Source: Helicobacter pullorum NCTC 12824 (GTDB lineage Bacteria; Campylobacterota; Campylobacteria; Campylobacterales; Helicobacteraceae). From it: a DNA stretch of 64,000 bases. Every line of letters starts with the position of its first letter. The stretch's first letter is position 1. The translations under genes were made by a program, and so were the position numbers. The notes under the pieces are model-generated. The model was not told where the DNA came from and did not search any database. It worked only from the letters and a program-made list of their open reading frames with translations. Of this stretch, positions 18,407 through 28,340 are shown in pieces. Where the stretch lies: contig NZ_JAERIT010000006.1 of NCBI RefSeq assembly GCF_017979475.1, positions 1 to 64,000 on the forward strand, given 5' to 3'.

Positions 18407-19402
18407 TTATGAAAGCTCTAACATTTTGTCCAAAGCCTTTTTGGCTTTTATAGCCACTTCTTGGCTTAATAGAATCTCATTATAGGGTTTTCCACTCTCT
18501 AATGCCTCCAAAACACTTAAAACATCTTGCAAAGTTGTTTCATTCATTGTAGGACATTCGGGCTTTGTTGAAGATAATACAAAAGTATTTTGGATTCCAT
18601 TGTATGGCTTTCTTAGGCGATTAACCAAATTAAATTCTGTGCCAACAACCACTTTTTGACTAGGTTTGAGGTTTTGGACATACTGAATAATTTGACTTGT
18701 AGAACCAACAAAATCTGCCTTTTTCACCACTTCTGGAGTGCATTCTGGATGCACTGCTACCAAAATCCCCTCATATTTCTCACGATAAAAATCAATATCT
18801 TCTGGAGTAAAAAGCTGATGAACTGAACAAAATCCATCATAACAAATCACATCTGCTTCCAAAACCACTTCCTTAGAATCCACACCCAAAACTGCACTTT
18901 TCAAACCATTTTGCATAGCAAGATTCTGCCCCAAACACCTATCAGGCAAGAAAAAAATCTTTTTCTTTTGTTTTAGGGCATAATCCATAATTTTAGCAGC
19001 ATTCGCACTCGTGCAAACCACACCTCCCAATTCTGCCACTTTAGCCTTAACCTCTGCATTTGAGTTGATATAAGTGACAGGAAAAATCTCATTAATTCCG
19101 TATTCTTTTAATTTCTCAATTGACTTATCAAAATAAGTATCATCAATCATTCTTGCCATAGAACAACAAGCAATTTTTGGCATAAATACGCGTTTAGAAG
19201 GCGAGAGTATCTTCACACTCTGTCCCATAAACCCAACACCACAAAAAAGCACATTTTGATGAGGACTGCAAGAGGCTTTTTTAGCCAGCTCCAAACTATC
19301 ACCACTCAAATCAGCAATCTCCACAACCTCATCGCGTTGGTAATAATGTGCCACCAATAAAACATCGTGTTTTTTTAACAATTCTTTGATTCTTGCTTGC
19401 AT
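18407..19402 (-). CDS. nadA: Quinolinate synthase NadA
   Basis: 331 residues. [21 protein letters not shown] is the N-terminal signature. Cluster cysteines are visible in [24 protein letters not shown], and near the C-terminus in [12 protein letters not shown]. Uses a 4Fe-4S cluster to condense iminoaspartate and dihydroxyacetone phosphate into quinolinate. Lies four bases after psd. Confidence 0.95.
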   Translation of the reverse strand: MQARIKELLKKHDVLLVAHYYQRDEVVEIADLSGDSLELAKKASCSPHQNVLFCGVGFMGQSVKILSPSKRVFMPKIACCSMARMIDDTYFDKSIEKLKEYGINEIFPVTYINSNAEVKAKVAELGGVVCTSANAAKIMDYALKQKKKIFFLPDRCLGQNLAMQNGLKSAVLGVDSKEVVLEADVICYDGFCSVHQLFTPEDIDFYREKYEGILVAVHPECTPEVVKKADFVGSTSQIIQYVQNLKPSQKVVVGTEFNLVNRLRKPYNGIQNTFVLSSTKPECPTMNETTLQDVLSVLEALESGKPYNEILLSQEVAIKAKKALDKMLELS

Positions 19403-19405
19403 TAT

Positions 19406-20188
19406 CTATCCTTTGTATTTCGCAATTTGTTGCCCAAAAAGCACTTTTTCTTTTATCTTTAGGTTATACTCCCAATTTTTAGAAAACATCACTATTGTAG
19501 AACCCATTTGAAAACAGCCTAATTCATCACCCTTTTTGACAAATATCGGCTTTTCATAACAAAAACTTTCACTTTCTTTTAAATTAGCGATTTTAGATTC
19601 TAAATTAATTTGGATTTTCCCCACATTTAATGCCCCAACAGCCACATAATACAAGTCATTACCAAACTCATCTTCACATTCTAAAACCACCCTTTTATTT
19701 TTGATGAATAGATTCTCATTTTTATAAAGCGACCTTTCATTGACTGGCAAAAGCAATCCTTGTATAAACGCAATTTTTTTCACCCACAAATCAAGTGGTG
19801 CATGGAATCTATGGTAATCACTAGGAGAGAGATAAAAATTAACATAAAAGAAATTCTCATCTATTTTGTGATGAATAAAGTCATCGATTTTATAGCTTTT
19901 TCCTTTAATCTGCATTGCAAGATTTTCCTTGCACACTCCACTTTCCATAACCACAGAATCACAAGGTGCGATCATTGCCACTTCACTTTTATCAAAGCTT
20001 CTCATTTTTACCAGTGAGCGCGTAAAAAGTGCATTTAATGTAGGATAACTCTGCAAAGTATCAAACTCTTCCATATTAATATTGAAGATTCTAATATAAA
20101 ATTTGTTGATTAAAATTTGTATTTTAGGATAAAAAGCAAAATGTGAAATTTTTTCAAAGAGTTGTGAAATTAAGTTTGTGTAATGCAA
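19406..20188 (-). CDS. psd: Phosphatidylserine decarboxylase Psd
   Basis: 260 residues if the TTG at 20188 is used, which has AAGGAGG four bases upstream; an earlier in-frame TTG at 20206 lacks such a site. The C-terminal FQMGSTIVMF contains the GST motif where self-cleavage yields the pyruvoyl group. SPSDYHRFHAPLD and APCDSVV are further family motifs. Makes phosphatidylethanolamine at the membrane. The 5' end overlaps bpt by 19 bases. Confidence 0.92.
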   Translation of the reverse strand: MHYTNLISQLFEKISHFAFYPKIQILINKFYIRIFNINMEEFDTLQSYPTLNALFTRSLVKMRSFDKSEVAMIAPCDSVVMESGVCKENLAMQIKGKSYKIDDFIHHKIDENFFYVNFYLSPSDYHRFHAPLDLWVKKIAFIQGLLLPVNERSLYKNENLFIKNKRVVLECEDEFGNDLYYVAVGALNVGKIQINLESKIANLKESESFCYEKPIFVKKGDELGCFQMGSTIVMFSKNWEYNLKIKEKVLFGQQIAKYKG

Positions 20189-20904
20189 GATTCCTCCTTT
20201 TTCCAAATAGCCTCTTCATTTAAATTCGGTCGATTAATAAGAATCTCAAAGGGTTTAAATTTCTCTTTATAGCCCATAGAATAATGGTTTTTTATCCAAT
20301 ATCCGGGATAAAAGTATTTAATATTATACTCTTTTGCAATTGCGATTTGCTTAAGGATAGAATAGCTACCAATAGAATATTTGGCAAAATTATGATCATA
20401 ATAACAATAAACCGCAGAAATTGCATTATCCAATATATCCACCAATGCAACACCCACTAAATGCCCTTCAAAATAATAACAAAATTCATAGCCAAAATCC
20501 TCATACCCCCTAACAAAAGTATCATAATAAGATTCCAAAGAAATGCCTTGATATTGCCAACCTTTTTTGGAATTCATCACACAATGGTATTTATCATACA
20601 ATTCCAAATGCTCTTTGCTTACTCTTGGCTTTGAAATTTCCAAAGTCAAAGGATTTTTGAGGATTCTTAGTTGGGATTTTGAAAAACTAAATGCCTCACA
20701 ATCCTGCCTGATTGAAATGCAAGATTCACAACCTTCACACATAGGGACAAAAAAATAATTCCCAAACCTCCTCCAACCTCTTTGAAGCAACAAATCATAA
20801 AACTCTTTGCTACATTCTTTGATATAAAGATAACGATATTTGGCTTCTATCCCTTCCAAATAACCACAAGATTTTGGGGCTTGAGCAATCTCAAAAACTT
20901 CCAT
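20170..20904 (-). CDS. bpt: Aspartate/glutamate leucyltransferase Bpt (N-end rule)
   Basis: 244 residues. The N-terminal CGYLEG, then RRFGNYFFVPMCEGCESCISIRQD with cysteines at the zinc/haem site, and the C-terminal acyltransferase part (VGVALVDILDNAISAVYCYYD, YKEKFKPFEIL) define the bacterial ATE-like family. It attaches leucine to proteins with N-terminal Asp or Glu, marking them for ClpS/ClpAP degradation. Confidence 0.9.
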   Translation of the reverse strand: MEVFEIAQAPKSCGYLEGIEAKYRYLYIKECSKEFYDLLLQRGWRRFGNYFFVPMCEGCESCISIRQDCEAFSFSKSQLRILKNPLTLEISKPRVSKEHLELYDKYHCVMNSKKGWQYQGISLESYYDTFVRGYEDFGYEFCYYFEGHLVGVALVDILDNAISAVYCYYDHNFAKYSIGSYSILKQIAIAKEYNIKYFYPGYWIKNHYSMGYKEKFKPFEILINRPNLNEEAIWKKEESCITQT

Positions 20905-22163
20905 TATCTCACACTAAGCAAAATCCCAGAATCCTGTGTATTTGTAGCAGTCTGTTGAAATTCTTTTTTGGCATTTGTAACTTTAAGTAAGTAGTTGCGT
21001 GCTTCTTCATATTTCAAAGAAGTTCGAAGTTTCCGATACACTTCAGAGGAAGTCATAGAATTAATGACTTCTATTGCTTTTTTTCTATCGCTGTGAAAAA
21101 CTGAAAGCACATTTCCGCTACCTGTATTATACGCTGCAATCACACAATATTCATGAGAGAGGGAGTTATTAATCCCCTTTAGATAACGAGTGAAGAGAAT
21201 ATTTAAATAAGTTGAACCATATTGAATATTAATTTTTGGTGTAAAAAGCATCTCTTTTGTAGGGACTCCATCTTTATCATTGAGTGCCTTATAAACATCT
21301 CTCCCCGCACTTGCAGGCACGACTTGCATAAGACCATATGCGGGAATATGACTTACTGCATAGGGGTTAAAACTACTCTCTGTTTTGATAATAGCAAAAA
21401 TTAAAGCCTGCTCTAATTGATATTCTTTTGCATAAAGTGCAACATATTCGCCATATTTATGCTCGCTTTGTATTTCTCTATCTGCAACCATATTAAATTG
21501 CACATAATACACTTTTTTGGTTTTTCCATCTTCTGTGATATCTTTAGTTTTCAAAGCATTGTCAATCAAATAAGTTGCATAGCGATTCGCCCTCCAAGGA
21601 TACAATACCACTACACCTTCATTGTCTTTTACTAAATTTGCCAAATAAGGCTTGCCGCTATAAGTAATCTCTTTATCTGAATACAAATCCACTTTTTCTG
21701 GATCTTCTGGAGTTAGCAGAGTTGCAACAATTGCTTTGTGTAGTGCCTTTTTGGGATCCTTTGTATCCAAAGTTGCAACAGAAATTATTCCTTTTGAGAA
21801 ATCAACTTCTGCTTTAGAAAGATAAGAATCAGTATATTTTACATACACTTCTTGAGAGGCTGTTGCAGCATTATTTTTACCCCAATTTTTTGCAGCTTTT
21901 TGGACTAATTGTGTTACAACCTGCTCAAAATGGGTTTTAAGATTTTTAATAATATTTTCTATAGAGATGGTTTTTGTGATAGGTTCTTGTGTGTCCAAAA
22001 CCTCACTTACAGTGGTTTCCAAAGCATTATGGATAACTTCCTTAACAACTTGTTCTTTGGCAATGTTTTGAGGATTGTAAATTAGATTTCTATACCCCGC
22101 CAAACAACCTGCTAATAATAATCCAATAATAGCAAATAAAATACCTACTTTAAAAAACTTCAA
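20904..22163 (-). CDS. Lipoprotein lytic transglycosylase, MltC-like
   Basis: 419 residues. Lipobox LLAGC (Cys about 20) predicts a lipoprotein. The middle (residues 30-230) resembles the DUF3393 domain of MltC. The C-terminal SLT domain has the catalytic Glu in FAIIKTESSFNPYAVS, followed by GLMQVVPASAG and YCVIAAYNTGSGNV. It cuts glycan strands in the periplasm. Overlaps the DJ-1-like gene by four bases. Confidence 0.88.
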   Translation of the reverse strand: MKFFKVGILFAIIGLLLAGCLAGYRNLIYNPQNIAKEQVVKEVIHNALETTVSEVLDTQEPITKTISIENIIKNLKTHFEQVVTQLVQKAAKNWGKNNAATASQEVYVKYTDSYLSKAEVDFSKGIISVATLDTKDPKKALHKAIVATLLTPEDPEKVDLYSDKEITYSGKPYLANLVKDNEGVVVLYPWRANRYATYLIDNALKTKDITEDGKTKKVYYVQFNMVADREIQSEHKYGEYVALYAKEYQLEQALIFAIIKTESSFNPYAVSHIPAYGLMQVVPASAGRDVYKALNDKDGVPTKEMLFTPKINIQYGSTYLNILFTRYLKGINNSLSHEYCVIAAYNTGSGNVLSVFHSDRKKAIEVINSMTSSEVYRKLRTSLKYEEARNYLLKVTNAKKEFQQTATNTQDSGILLSVR

Positions 22164-22711
22164 ATAAACAACATCCCTTCTTTGACTTCCTTTTCTTTTT
22201 GAGGCGAAACAAGGGTTTTTACTAGATAATATGCAAACTCTAAAGCCGTCGCTGGTCCTTTTGAGGTAATAATATTTTCATCGTGAATAACATTTTTAGA
22301 ATCTTGATAATTAGGATTATCTATCATTTTTTCAATGCTAGGATAGCAAGTAAAATTTCTATTTTTCAAAACGCCCATTTTAAAAAGCGCATAAGGTGCA
22401 GCACAGATTGCTGCGATTATTTTTCTTTGAGAATCCATTTCCAAAACAAGCTCTCTAAGCTCTTTGCACTCAATAAGATTCTCCGTTCCTTCCCAACCAC
22501 CCGGAAAAACAACAGCATCTATTTTGAGTGCTTCGACTTTGGAAACATCAACATCTGCAATAATCTTCACTCCGCCTTGAGATAAAACCTCTAAATTGTC
22601 CTTTAAACTAGCTATGATTACTTGACAACCTGCCCTTCTTAGCACATCAATAATAGAAATTGCCTCTAACTCTTCAAACCCTTTTCCAAGCGGAACTAGA
22701 ATCTTTGCCAT
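22160..22711 (-). CDS. DJ-1/PfpI family protein
   Basis: 183 residues of the ThiJ/DJ-1 fold. Glu of GFEELEAISIIDVLRR near 15, nucleophile elbow IIAAICAAPYAL with the conserved Cys near 106, and an SKGPATALEFAYYL C-terminal segment. Proposed roles in the family are deglycase or redox chaperone; the substrate is not predictable. Confidence 0.9.
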   Translation of the reverse strand: MAKILVPLGKGFEELEAISIIDVLRRAGCQVIIASLKDNLEVLSQGGVKIIADVDVSKVEALKIDAVVFPGGWEGTENLIECKELRELVLEMDSQRKIIAAICAAPYALFKMGVLKNRNFTCYPSIEKMIDNPNYQDSKNVIHDENIITSKGPATALEFAYYLVKTLVSPQKEKEVKEGMLFI

Positions 22712-22719
22712 AAAATACC

Positions 22720-23283
22720 TTATTTTACTTTATCCAAATATTCACCTGTTTCTGTATTGACGCGAATAATATCACCTTCTAATACATGGTAAGGGACTTG
22801 CACAACTGCACCTGTCTCCAATGTTGCTGATTTTTTGCCTGCACTAGCAGTATCGCCTTTGAAATTTGGTGGAGTTTCTACAACCTTTAATTCCACCACT
22901 TGTGGAACATCAACAGAAATCGCCTTGCCATTGTGGAATAAAATGCTAACTAGCATAGAATCAATCATCCATTTTGCCACATCGCCCACTTGATCCTCAC
23001 TCAATCCAATTTGTTCATAAGTCTCATTATCCATAAATTGAAAAAATTCCCCATCATGATAAAGAAATTGCATTGATTTTTCTTGCAAATTTGGCTCTTC
23101 GCATTTATCGCCCGCATGAAAGGTTTTTTCCAAAACTCTCCCATCTAAAAACGATTTTATTTTAACCCTTACAAATGCAGCTCCCTTACCCGGCTTCACA
23201 TGCTGATACTCTGTGATTCTGTATGGAATCCCCTCTAACTCAATCTTTAAACCCTTTTTTAAATCACTCATTGAATAAGCCAT
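22720..23283 (-). CDS. efp: Translation elongation factor P
   Basis: 187 residues, full length. [16 protein letters not shown] contains the loop whose lysine is modified in some species; the C-terminal OB domain ends [15 protein letters not shown]-like (here [15 protein letters not shown]). Relieves ribosome stalling at polyproline. Lies 11 bases downstream of fba. Confidence 0.97.
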   Translation of the reverse strand: MAYSMSDLKKGLKIELEGIPYRITEYQHVKPGKGAAFVRVKIKSFLDGRVLEKTFHAGDKCEEPNLQEKSMQFLYHDGEFFQFMDNETYEQIGLSEDQVGDVAKWMIDSMLVSILFHNGKAISVDVPQVVELKVVETPPNFKGDTASAGKKSATLETGAVVQVPYHVLEGDIIRVNTETGEYLDKVK

Positions 23284-23294
23284 TTTTTTCCTTT

Positions 23295-24218
23295 TTAAAT
23301 TTTATTTGAACTTCCTAAAATATCCATTCTTTCTGCAATTACTTTTATCATAAAATCTTTTGCTGGTGCAAAAAACTTCCGCAAATCAAATTGAGTTTTA
23401 TCCTCATTTGCTACACGCCTTACTTCTGACATAAATGCGATTCTCAAATCAGTGTCTGTATTGATTTTATTAATTCCGCCTTTAATTGCTTCTTGCAAAA
23501 ACTCAAAAGGGACTCCTTTGCTTCCTTTTAAATCCCCTCCACTTTCCAAAAATGCCTCTCTCACATTTTGAGGAATCGCACTTGCACCATGCAACACAAG
23601 CGGAATCTTTGTGCGTTTTTTGACTTCTATTAATCGTTCAAAATCAAGCTTTGGCTCTCCTTTAAACTTAAAAGCACCATGACTTGTCCCAATTGCTGGA
23701 GCTAAAAAATCTACTCCAGATTCCTTAACAAACTCTTCTGCTTCTTGTGGATTTACCAAACAAGCATCTTTTTCATCTACAGAAATATTATCTTCAATCC
23801 CCATTAATCTTCCAAGTTCAGCCTCAACGCTTACCCCTGCAATATGAGCTACTTCAACTACCCTTTTTGTTTCTGCTAAATTTTCTTCAAAAGGATGATG
23901 ACTAGCATCAATCATAACCGAAGTAAAACCTGCTCTAATAGCCTTAATACAAGATTCAAAACTCGTCCCATGATCCAAATGCAAAGCCACAGGAATATGC
24001 GGATATCTTTGTGCTAGGATTCTCACCATCCCAACAGCCATATCAATCCCCATATACTTGATAGCACCTTCACTTGCTTGCACAATGATTGGAGAATTTT
24101 TGAGATTTGCCGCTTCAAAAATGGCACTTAGCATTTCATAATTGACAAAATTAAAAGCCCCAACTCCATAATTTTCTTTATTTGCCTTATCTAAAATCGC
24201 ATTTCCACAAACTAGCAT
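23295..24218 (-). CDS. fba: Class II fructose-bisphosphate aldolase
   Basis: 307 residues. Zinc-binding histidines in [10 protein letters not shown] and [24 protein letters not shown], and phosphate-binding [12 protein letters not shown] are all present. It serves gluconeogenesis, the main sugar direction in this group. Directly upstream of efp. Confidence 0.95.
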   Translation of the reverse strand: MLVCGNAILDKANKENYGVGAFNFVNYEMLSAIFEAANLKNSPIIVQASEGAIKYMGIDMAVGMVRILAQRYPHIPVALHLDHGTSFESCIKAIRAGFTSVMIDASHHPFEENLAETKRVVEVAHIAGVSVEAELGRLMGIEDNISVDEKDACLVNPQEAEEFVKESGVDFLAPAIGTSHGAFKFKGEPKLDFERLIEVKKRTKIPLVLHGASAIPQNVREAFLESGGDLKGSKGVPFEFLQEAIKGGINKINTDTDLRIAFMSEVRRVANEDKTQFDLRKFFAPAKDFMIKVIAERMDILGSSNKI

Positions 24219-24227
24219 TACTACCCT

Positions 24228-25046
24228 TTATTTAGCAGTAATTTCTACTTTTGCTTTCTTACGCAACTCTTGACCTTCTTTTTTTACATTTTCTTGGAAT
24301 TTCATCAAACGCAAATTTTGTTCAATTTGCCCTTTTACATCTTTGAGTGCTAAAGTTGTAGTAGGTTTTTTATCCTCTACATAAATAACATGATAACCAA
24401 ATTGAGTTTTAACCGGAGTTTGTGTATATTGTCCTTTATTAAGCTTAAATGCTGCATCAGCAAATTCTGGGACAACTTGTCCTCTAGCAATCCAACCAAC
24501 ATCACCGCCATTTTGAGCGCTTCCATCTTTTGATTTTGATTTTGCAAGTTCTTCAAATTTGGCAAGTGAATTTTTACCTGCTCTTTTAACATCTGAAATG
24601 ATATTTTTTGCTTCTGTTTCACTATTTACCAAAATATGTCGCACCTTCGCAACTTCTGGTTGAACAAATTTTGTTTTATTGTCATTATAAAATTTTTCAA
24701 TTTCAGAATCACTTACTCTAACTTTTTCCATTTCTTGACGCATCCAAACTTCTAAAGCCAAATCATCTTTTACGCTTTCAAGTGCATTTTTGAAATCTTT
24801 TGTTTTCTCCACTCCATCTTTTTTAGCTTGCTCGATAAGCAATTTTCTCTCAATAGCTTGATTGATTACTTGACTTTTAGCATCTTGTGGTAATTGTGCA
24901 AAAGAAACTCCGGGCATTGCTCTCATAAGTGCTGCGATATCTTTTTCGGTAATTTCATCTCCATTTACCTTTGCAAAAGTCTCTGCAAAACTTACTCCTT
25001 GGAATAAAGCAAACGCCAATGCTGAACTTAAAATCATTTTTTTCAT
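24228..25046 (-). CDS. Periplasmic SurA/PpiC-type peptidyl-prolyl isomerase (Peb4/CBF2-like)
   Basis: 272 residues with signal peptide (LSSALAFALFQGVSFA). SurA-like N-terminal helical part, then a parvulin domain (residues about 125-220: VRHILVNSETEAKN, DGSAQNGGDVGWIARGQVVPEFADAAF, TQFGYHVIYVEDKKP). Homologues Peb4 of C. jejuni and HP0175 assist outer membrane protein folding. Confidence 0.92.
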   Translation of the reverse strand: MKKMILSSALAFALFQGVSFAETFAKVNGDEITEKDIAALMRAMPGVSFAQLPQDAKSQVINQAIERKLLIEQAKKDGVEKTKDFKNALESVKDDLALEVWMRQEMEKVRVSDSEIEKFYNDNKTKFVQPEVAKVRHILVNSETEAKNIISDVKRAGKNSLAKFEELAKSKSKDGSAQNGGDVGWIARGQVVPEFADAAFKLNKGQYTQTPVKTQFGYHVIYVEDKKPTTTLALKDVKGQIEQNLRLMKFQENVKKEGQELRKKAKVEITAK

Positions 25047-25173
25047 TTTTAAACCTTGTTAAGAAATTTTTTAGAATTTTACCTTGAAATTTTTAAATAT
25101 TCCATTAACCATTTCAAGTTTTAGATAAAAACAATTAAAAATATAAACTTTATTTTTAAAATGCAGAAAACAT

Positions 25174-25200
25174 AAGAATACTAGAAATTCTAGTATTCTT
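25174..25200 (-). terminator. Terminator after nrfA
   Basis: Perfect 11-pair stem AAGAATACTAG / CTAGTATTCTT with an AAATT loop, nine bases beyond the nrfA stop. AT-rich and followed on the minus strand by ATGTTTT, so a weak U tract. Confidence 0.7.
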
Positions 25201-25208
25201 TGTTTGAA

Positions 25209-27050
25209 TTAGTAAGAAGAAGTTTTAGAATCAATAACCTTATAATTATAAGGCTTATTGTTTTTGTCCATTTCTAAAAGTTCTTTTGGAGCTGGACCAT
25301 TAATTTCTTCGTGCTTATAATATCTCTCACCTGCTTTGTGTCCGTTCAAATCCACTTTGTAGCGAATCTCTCCAGGATTTAGCTTTTGGATATCCTCAAA
25401 GCCCAAATTAGAAGTTTTGAAGTCCTTAATCCCATTTGCATTTGCAATTTCTACTAGCTTTGTTTGTCCCATTCTAGCCATTTCAACAGCTTGAAGCAAC
25501 ATTCTGCTTGCCTCTCTTGGATTGTGGAATCCTGTAGAATTTTCTGCACCTACAAAGTCACCTCTCATTTGTCCTTTTCTATGCAATTCCAAAGGCTCTT
25601 TTAAAACCGCTGAAATTTTGGCATTATCTGGCTTACCATCACTTTGATATTCAGGTAATTGTCCTAATTTTTCTCTCAATACCTTAATATCTTCAATCAA
25701 GCTCACAGTAGCATATTCTGCACTTCTTAAATCAAAAGCAACTGATTTTTGAATATCCAAAACTTGTTGTTTTAAATATTCTTCGCTTTGTGTATGGCAA
25801 GTTTTACAAGCTGCGTTAATATCTTGCAATGGCGAAGTAATGTTGTGTTGAGTCATTTTTTTAGCCCCTTTTCTAATATAAGGCATATGACAATCTGCAC
25901 AACTCACGCCATTAGCTGCATGCACACCACCGCTATAAAGTTCTGATTCTGGGTGCTGAATCTTTAGCATAGGTGCTTTTGTAAATTTATGCTCCCAATC
26001 TTTATCAAATACATTTCTTACTTTTTCATAATGTGCATCAAACATTTCAATTCTAAATGGCTCATTTTTCTTCCATTCACTCCATGGGAATACAAGCTCC
26101 AACCCATCAACTTCAATTTCTGTTGGTTTATTTCCATCTCTCCAAACATCAATTTCATCATAAGTTTTTTGTGTGCCATTCCACCATTTTTTACTTGGAT
26201 CATTAGCAATAGATTCTCCCATTACTTTGACTTTTGTCCCTGTTGGTTTGAAATAATATTCTACATGGCATTGAGAGCAAACCAAAGTTCTCATTTCTTC
26301 TCTTGTAGCTTTTACTCCCGTAACAGAATCTGGCTCATAACCTCTACTTACCAAAGCATTAATTGCAGCCTGTCTTGTTAAACGCAATTGCATGTCATTT
26401 GGATTGTGGCAATCTGCACAAGTTACACCCATTCTTGTTCCACCATGGGGACCGCTATGATCAGCCACACCTTCTACTTCAGGCACATTTTTAATCATTG
26501 TCCAATATTTTGTAGAGTTAAAAGAAATCCATTTTTCTTCTGGAGTATCTCCAATCCCTACATTTTTAAGCAACCAAGGACTCCAACCACTATGACAATT
26601 CATACAAGCTGTTGGCTGTCCGCCAAATGCACCAAATCCGTGAGCATTCAAAAAGTCTTTGTTGTTTCTTGCAGTATCCATTTGATCTACTTGAATCCAA
26701 AAATGTCCTCTTTCTTCATTAGCATCAATGCTAAAAGGATATCCAGCCCAAAGCACGGTAAGCTGTGGATAACGAATCAATTTTGAATAAGCTAAATTTC
26801 CTCCAAACTCTGTTACAATTGGTTGCTCTCTCTCAACTGTGAGATACATATCCAAATAATCTGGAAAATTTTGCCCCCAATGATCAAATGTCGGATTATC
26901 ATCACTCATTTCTACAAAGCCTTTTGAGCTAATTCCACCTGTTCCTTCTGATTGCTTTTTGGTGATATCTGAATTTAACCATAACAATCCCGCAACAACA
27001 ATCACAGCAATTACCACTAAAATAGGCATTACAAGCGATTTTTTTTGCAT
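25209..27050 (-). CDS. nrfA: Cytochrome c nitrite reductase NrfA with five CXXCH haem sites
   Basis: 613 residues with an N-terminal membrane/signal segment (residues 8-25). Haem motifs: CMNCH 149-153, CADCH 211-215, CSQCH 258-262, CADCH 384-388, CKTCH 415-419. The first site, the active haem, is CXXCK in classical NrfA but CXXCH here. This histidine-ligated form has, as I recall, been noted in C. jejuni. It reduces nitrite to ammonium in the periplasm with six electrons from NrfH. Co-transcribed with nrfH 20 bases upstream. Confidence 0.95.
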   Translation of the reverse strand: MQKKSLVMPILVVIAVIVVAGLLWLNSDITKKQSEGTGGISSKGFVEMSDDNPTFDHWGQNFPDYLDMYLTVEREQPIVTEFGGNLAYSKLIRYPQLTVLWAGYPFSIDANEERGHFWIQVDQMDTARNNKDFLNAHGFGAFGGQPTACMNCHSGWSPWLLKNVGIGDTPEEKWISFNSTKYWTMIKNVPEVEGVADHSGPHGGTRMGVTCADCHNPNDMQLRLTRQAAINALVSRGYEPDSVTGVKATREEMRTLVCSQCHVEYYFKPTGTKVKVMGESIANDPSKKWWNGTQKTYDEIDVWRDGNKPTEIEVDGLELVFPWSEWKKNEPFRIEMFDAHYEKVRNVFDKDWEHKFTKAPMLKIQHPESELYSGGVHAANGVSCADCHMPYIRKGAKKMTQHNITSPLQDINAACKTCHTQSEEYLKQQVLDIQKSVAFDLRSAEYATVSLIEDIKVLREKLGQLPEYQSDGKPDNAKISAVLKEPLELHRKGQMRGDFVGAENSTGFHNPREASRMLLQAVEMARMGQTKLVEIANANGIKDFKTSNLGFEDIQKLNPGEIRYKVDLNGHKAGERYYKHEEINGPAPKELLEMDKNNKPYNYKVIDSKTSSY

Positions 27051-27070
27051 TTTAACCTCCTAAAAATAAA

Positions 27071-27580
27071 TTAAAAACCTCTTTTATGTCCCACACCAGT
27101 ATGGCATGATACACAACTAAGTGAGCCATTTCCATGTGGATTTGTCGTCGGATTTACAACATTGCTTACCATTTCGCTATGACAACGCACACAATTATCT
27201 TGAATCATATTTTTAGATTTTTGTGTTGCAGTTAAATTTGTCGGTAAGACATCTAGCTTAAAGGTAAAAGCATAAGCATGTCCTATCCCACTTTCTGCTT
27301 TTGCAACCCACTTCTCCACAAAACTATGTGGCAAATGGCAATCATTACAAGTTGCGCGTGGCTTACCTGCAATTTTCTGTGAATGCGAACCTCTTGACCA
27401 ATCATTATAAACATCATTCATAATGTGGCAATTATTACAGGCTTCGCTATCATTGCTAAAATAAGACATTCCTTTTGCATTATAAAAAGTATAAAGTCCA
27501 ATCACAACGATTAAAACACACAAAATCCCAAGCAATCCTGCCATCAATGAGAGCGGTTTTTTAGGCTCATTACCTTCCAA
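27071..27580 (-). CDS. nrfH: Tetrahaem quinol dehydrogenase NrfH
   Basis: 169 residues of the NapC/NrfH family. One membrane anchor (residues about 12-33), then four CXXCH sites: CNNCH, CNDCH, CVRCH, CVSCH. It passes menaquinol electrons to NrfA. The start is TTG at 27580 with AAGGAG six bases upstream. A perfect Crp/Fnr-type palindrome lies about 95 bases before it. Confidence 0.95.
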   Translation of the reverse strand: MEGNEPKKPLSLMAGLLGILCVLIVVIGLYTFYNAKGMSYFSNDSEACNNCHIMNDVYNDWSRGSHSQKIAGKPRATCNDCHLPHSFVEKWVAKAESGIGHAYAFTFKLDVLPTNLTATQKSKNMIQDNCVRCHSEMVSNVVNPTTNPHGNGSLSCVSCHTGVGHKRGF

Positions 27581-27646
27581 TTTGCGCTCCTTAAAAGATT
27601 TTTTGAATCTAAAACACTCCTCTTTGGCTTTAAATCCAATAGTAAA

Positions 27647-27688
27647 ATTCTAATTGTTTTTTTTGAAATTTTCCTTGACTTAAGTCAA
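27647..27688 (-). promoter_or_regulatory. Crp/Fnr-type activator site and -10 of nrfHA
   Basis: TTGAC-TTAA-GTCAA at 27675-27688 is a perfect 14-base palindrome with the N4 spacing of Crp/Fnr family sites. A -10 candidate TAGAAT lies at 27652-27647 (minus strand). The start predicted from it, about 27640, puts the palindrome centre near -41.5, the class II activator position. Confidence 0.7.
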
Positions 27689-27707
27689 AAAGTAAATCAA
27701 TGGTAAA

Positions 27708-28340
27708 TCAATTATTTTTAGGAGTGTATTTAAAAGTTGGCAATCCCAAATGATAACGAATAGCAATAATTCTAGCAATAAACCCCACAAGCAGGGCAAA
27801 AATCACTATAAAATTCTCATCTAATTTAAAATAGTTTTGTGCAATAAACTCCAATGCAACATACAAACTTCCAACCAACAAAGCAATGCTTGCATAAAGT
27901 TCTTTTTGAAACACCAAAGGGATTCTTGCACAAAAAATATCTCTCAAAATTCCCCCAAAAACTCCTGTAATCACAGCTCCAGCGACTGCCATTGCTCCAC
28001 TTGGGTGAAAGTCCATACCAATCCTTGCACCAATCACACTAAAAACCGCTAAGCCAAGTGCATCTAAAATCAAAAATGCCTTTTCAAACCTTTCTACAAA
28101 ATAAGGTATCCTTGTCGTAATCAAAGCAGCTATGCAAACCATTGCCAAATATTCTGGGTGCGCTACCCAAGTCAAAGGATAATGTCCAAATAAAATATCC
28201 CGTATTGAACCTCCTCCAATTGCTGTAACACAAGCGATAAAAATCACTCCAAACCAATCCATATTATGCCTACCAGCAGCCAATGCTCCTGTCATTCCCT
28301 CTGCAATAATCCCAATAATATACAAAATTGTTAAAAGCAT
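27708..28340 (-). CDS. TRIC/UPF0126 family membrane protein (YadS/YicG-like)
   Basis: 210 residues with seven hydrophobic segments forming two UPF0126 repeats: GGGSIRDILFGHYPLTWV in the first and GGILRDIFCARIPLVF in the second. Bacterial members form trimeric cation channels; some have been linked to glycine transport. Its stop abuts the start of nothing but it shares one base with the upstream HD gene, so the two are cotranscribed. Confidence 0.88.
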   Translation of the reverse strand: MLLTILYIIGIIAEGMTGALAAGRHNMDWFGVIFIACVTAIGGGSIRDILFGHYPLTWVAHPEYLAMVCIAALITTRIPYFVERFEKAFLILDALGLAVFSVIGARIGMDFHPSGAMAVAGAVITGVFGGILRDIFCARIPLVFQKELYASIALLVGSLYVALEFIAQNYFKLDENFIVIFALLVGFIARIIAIRYHLGLPTFKYTPKNN

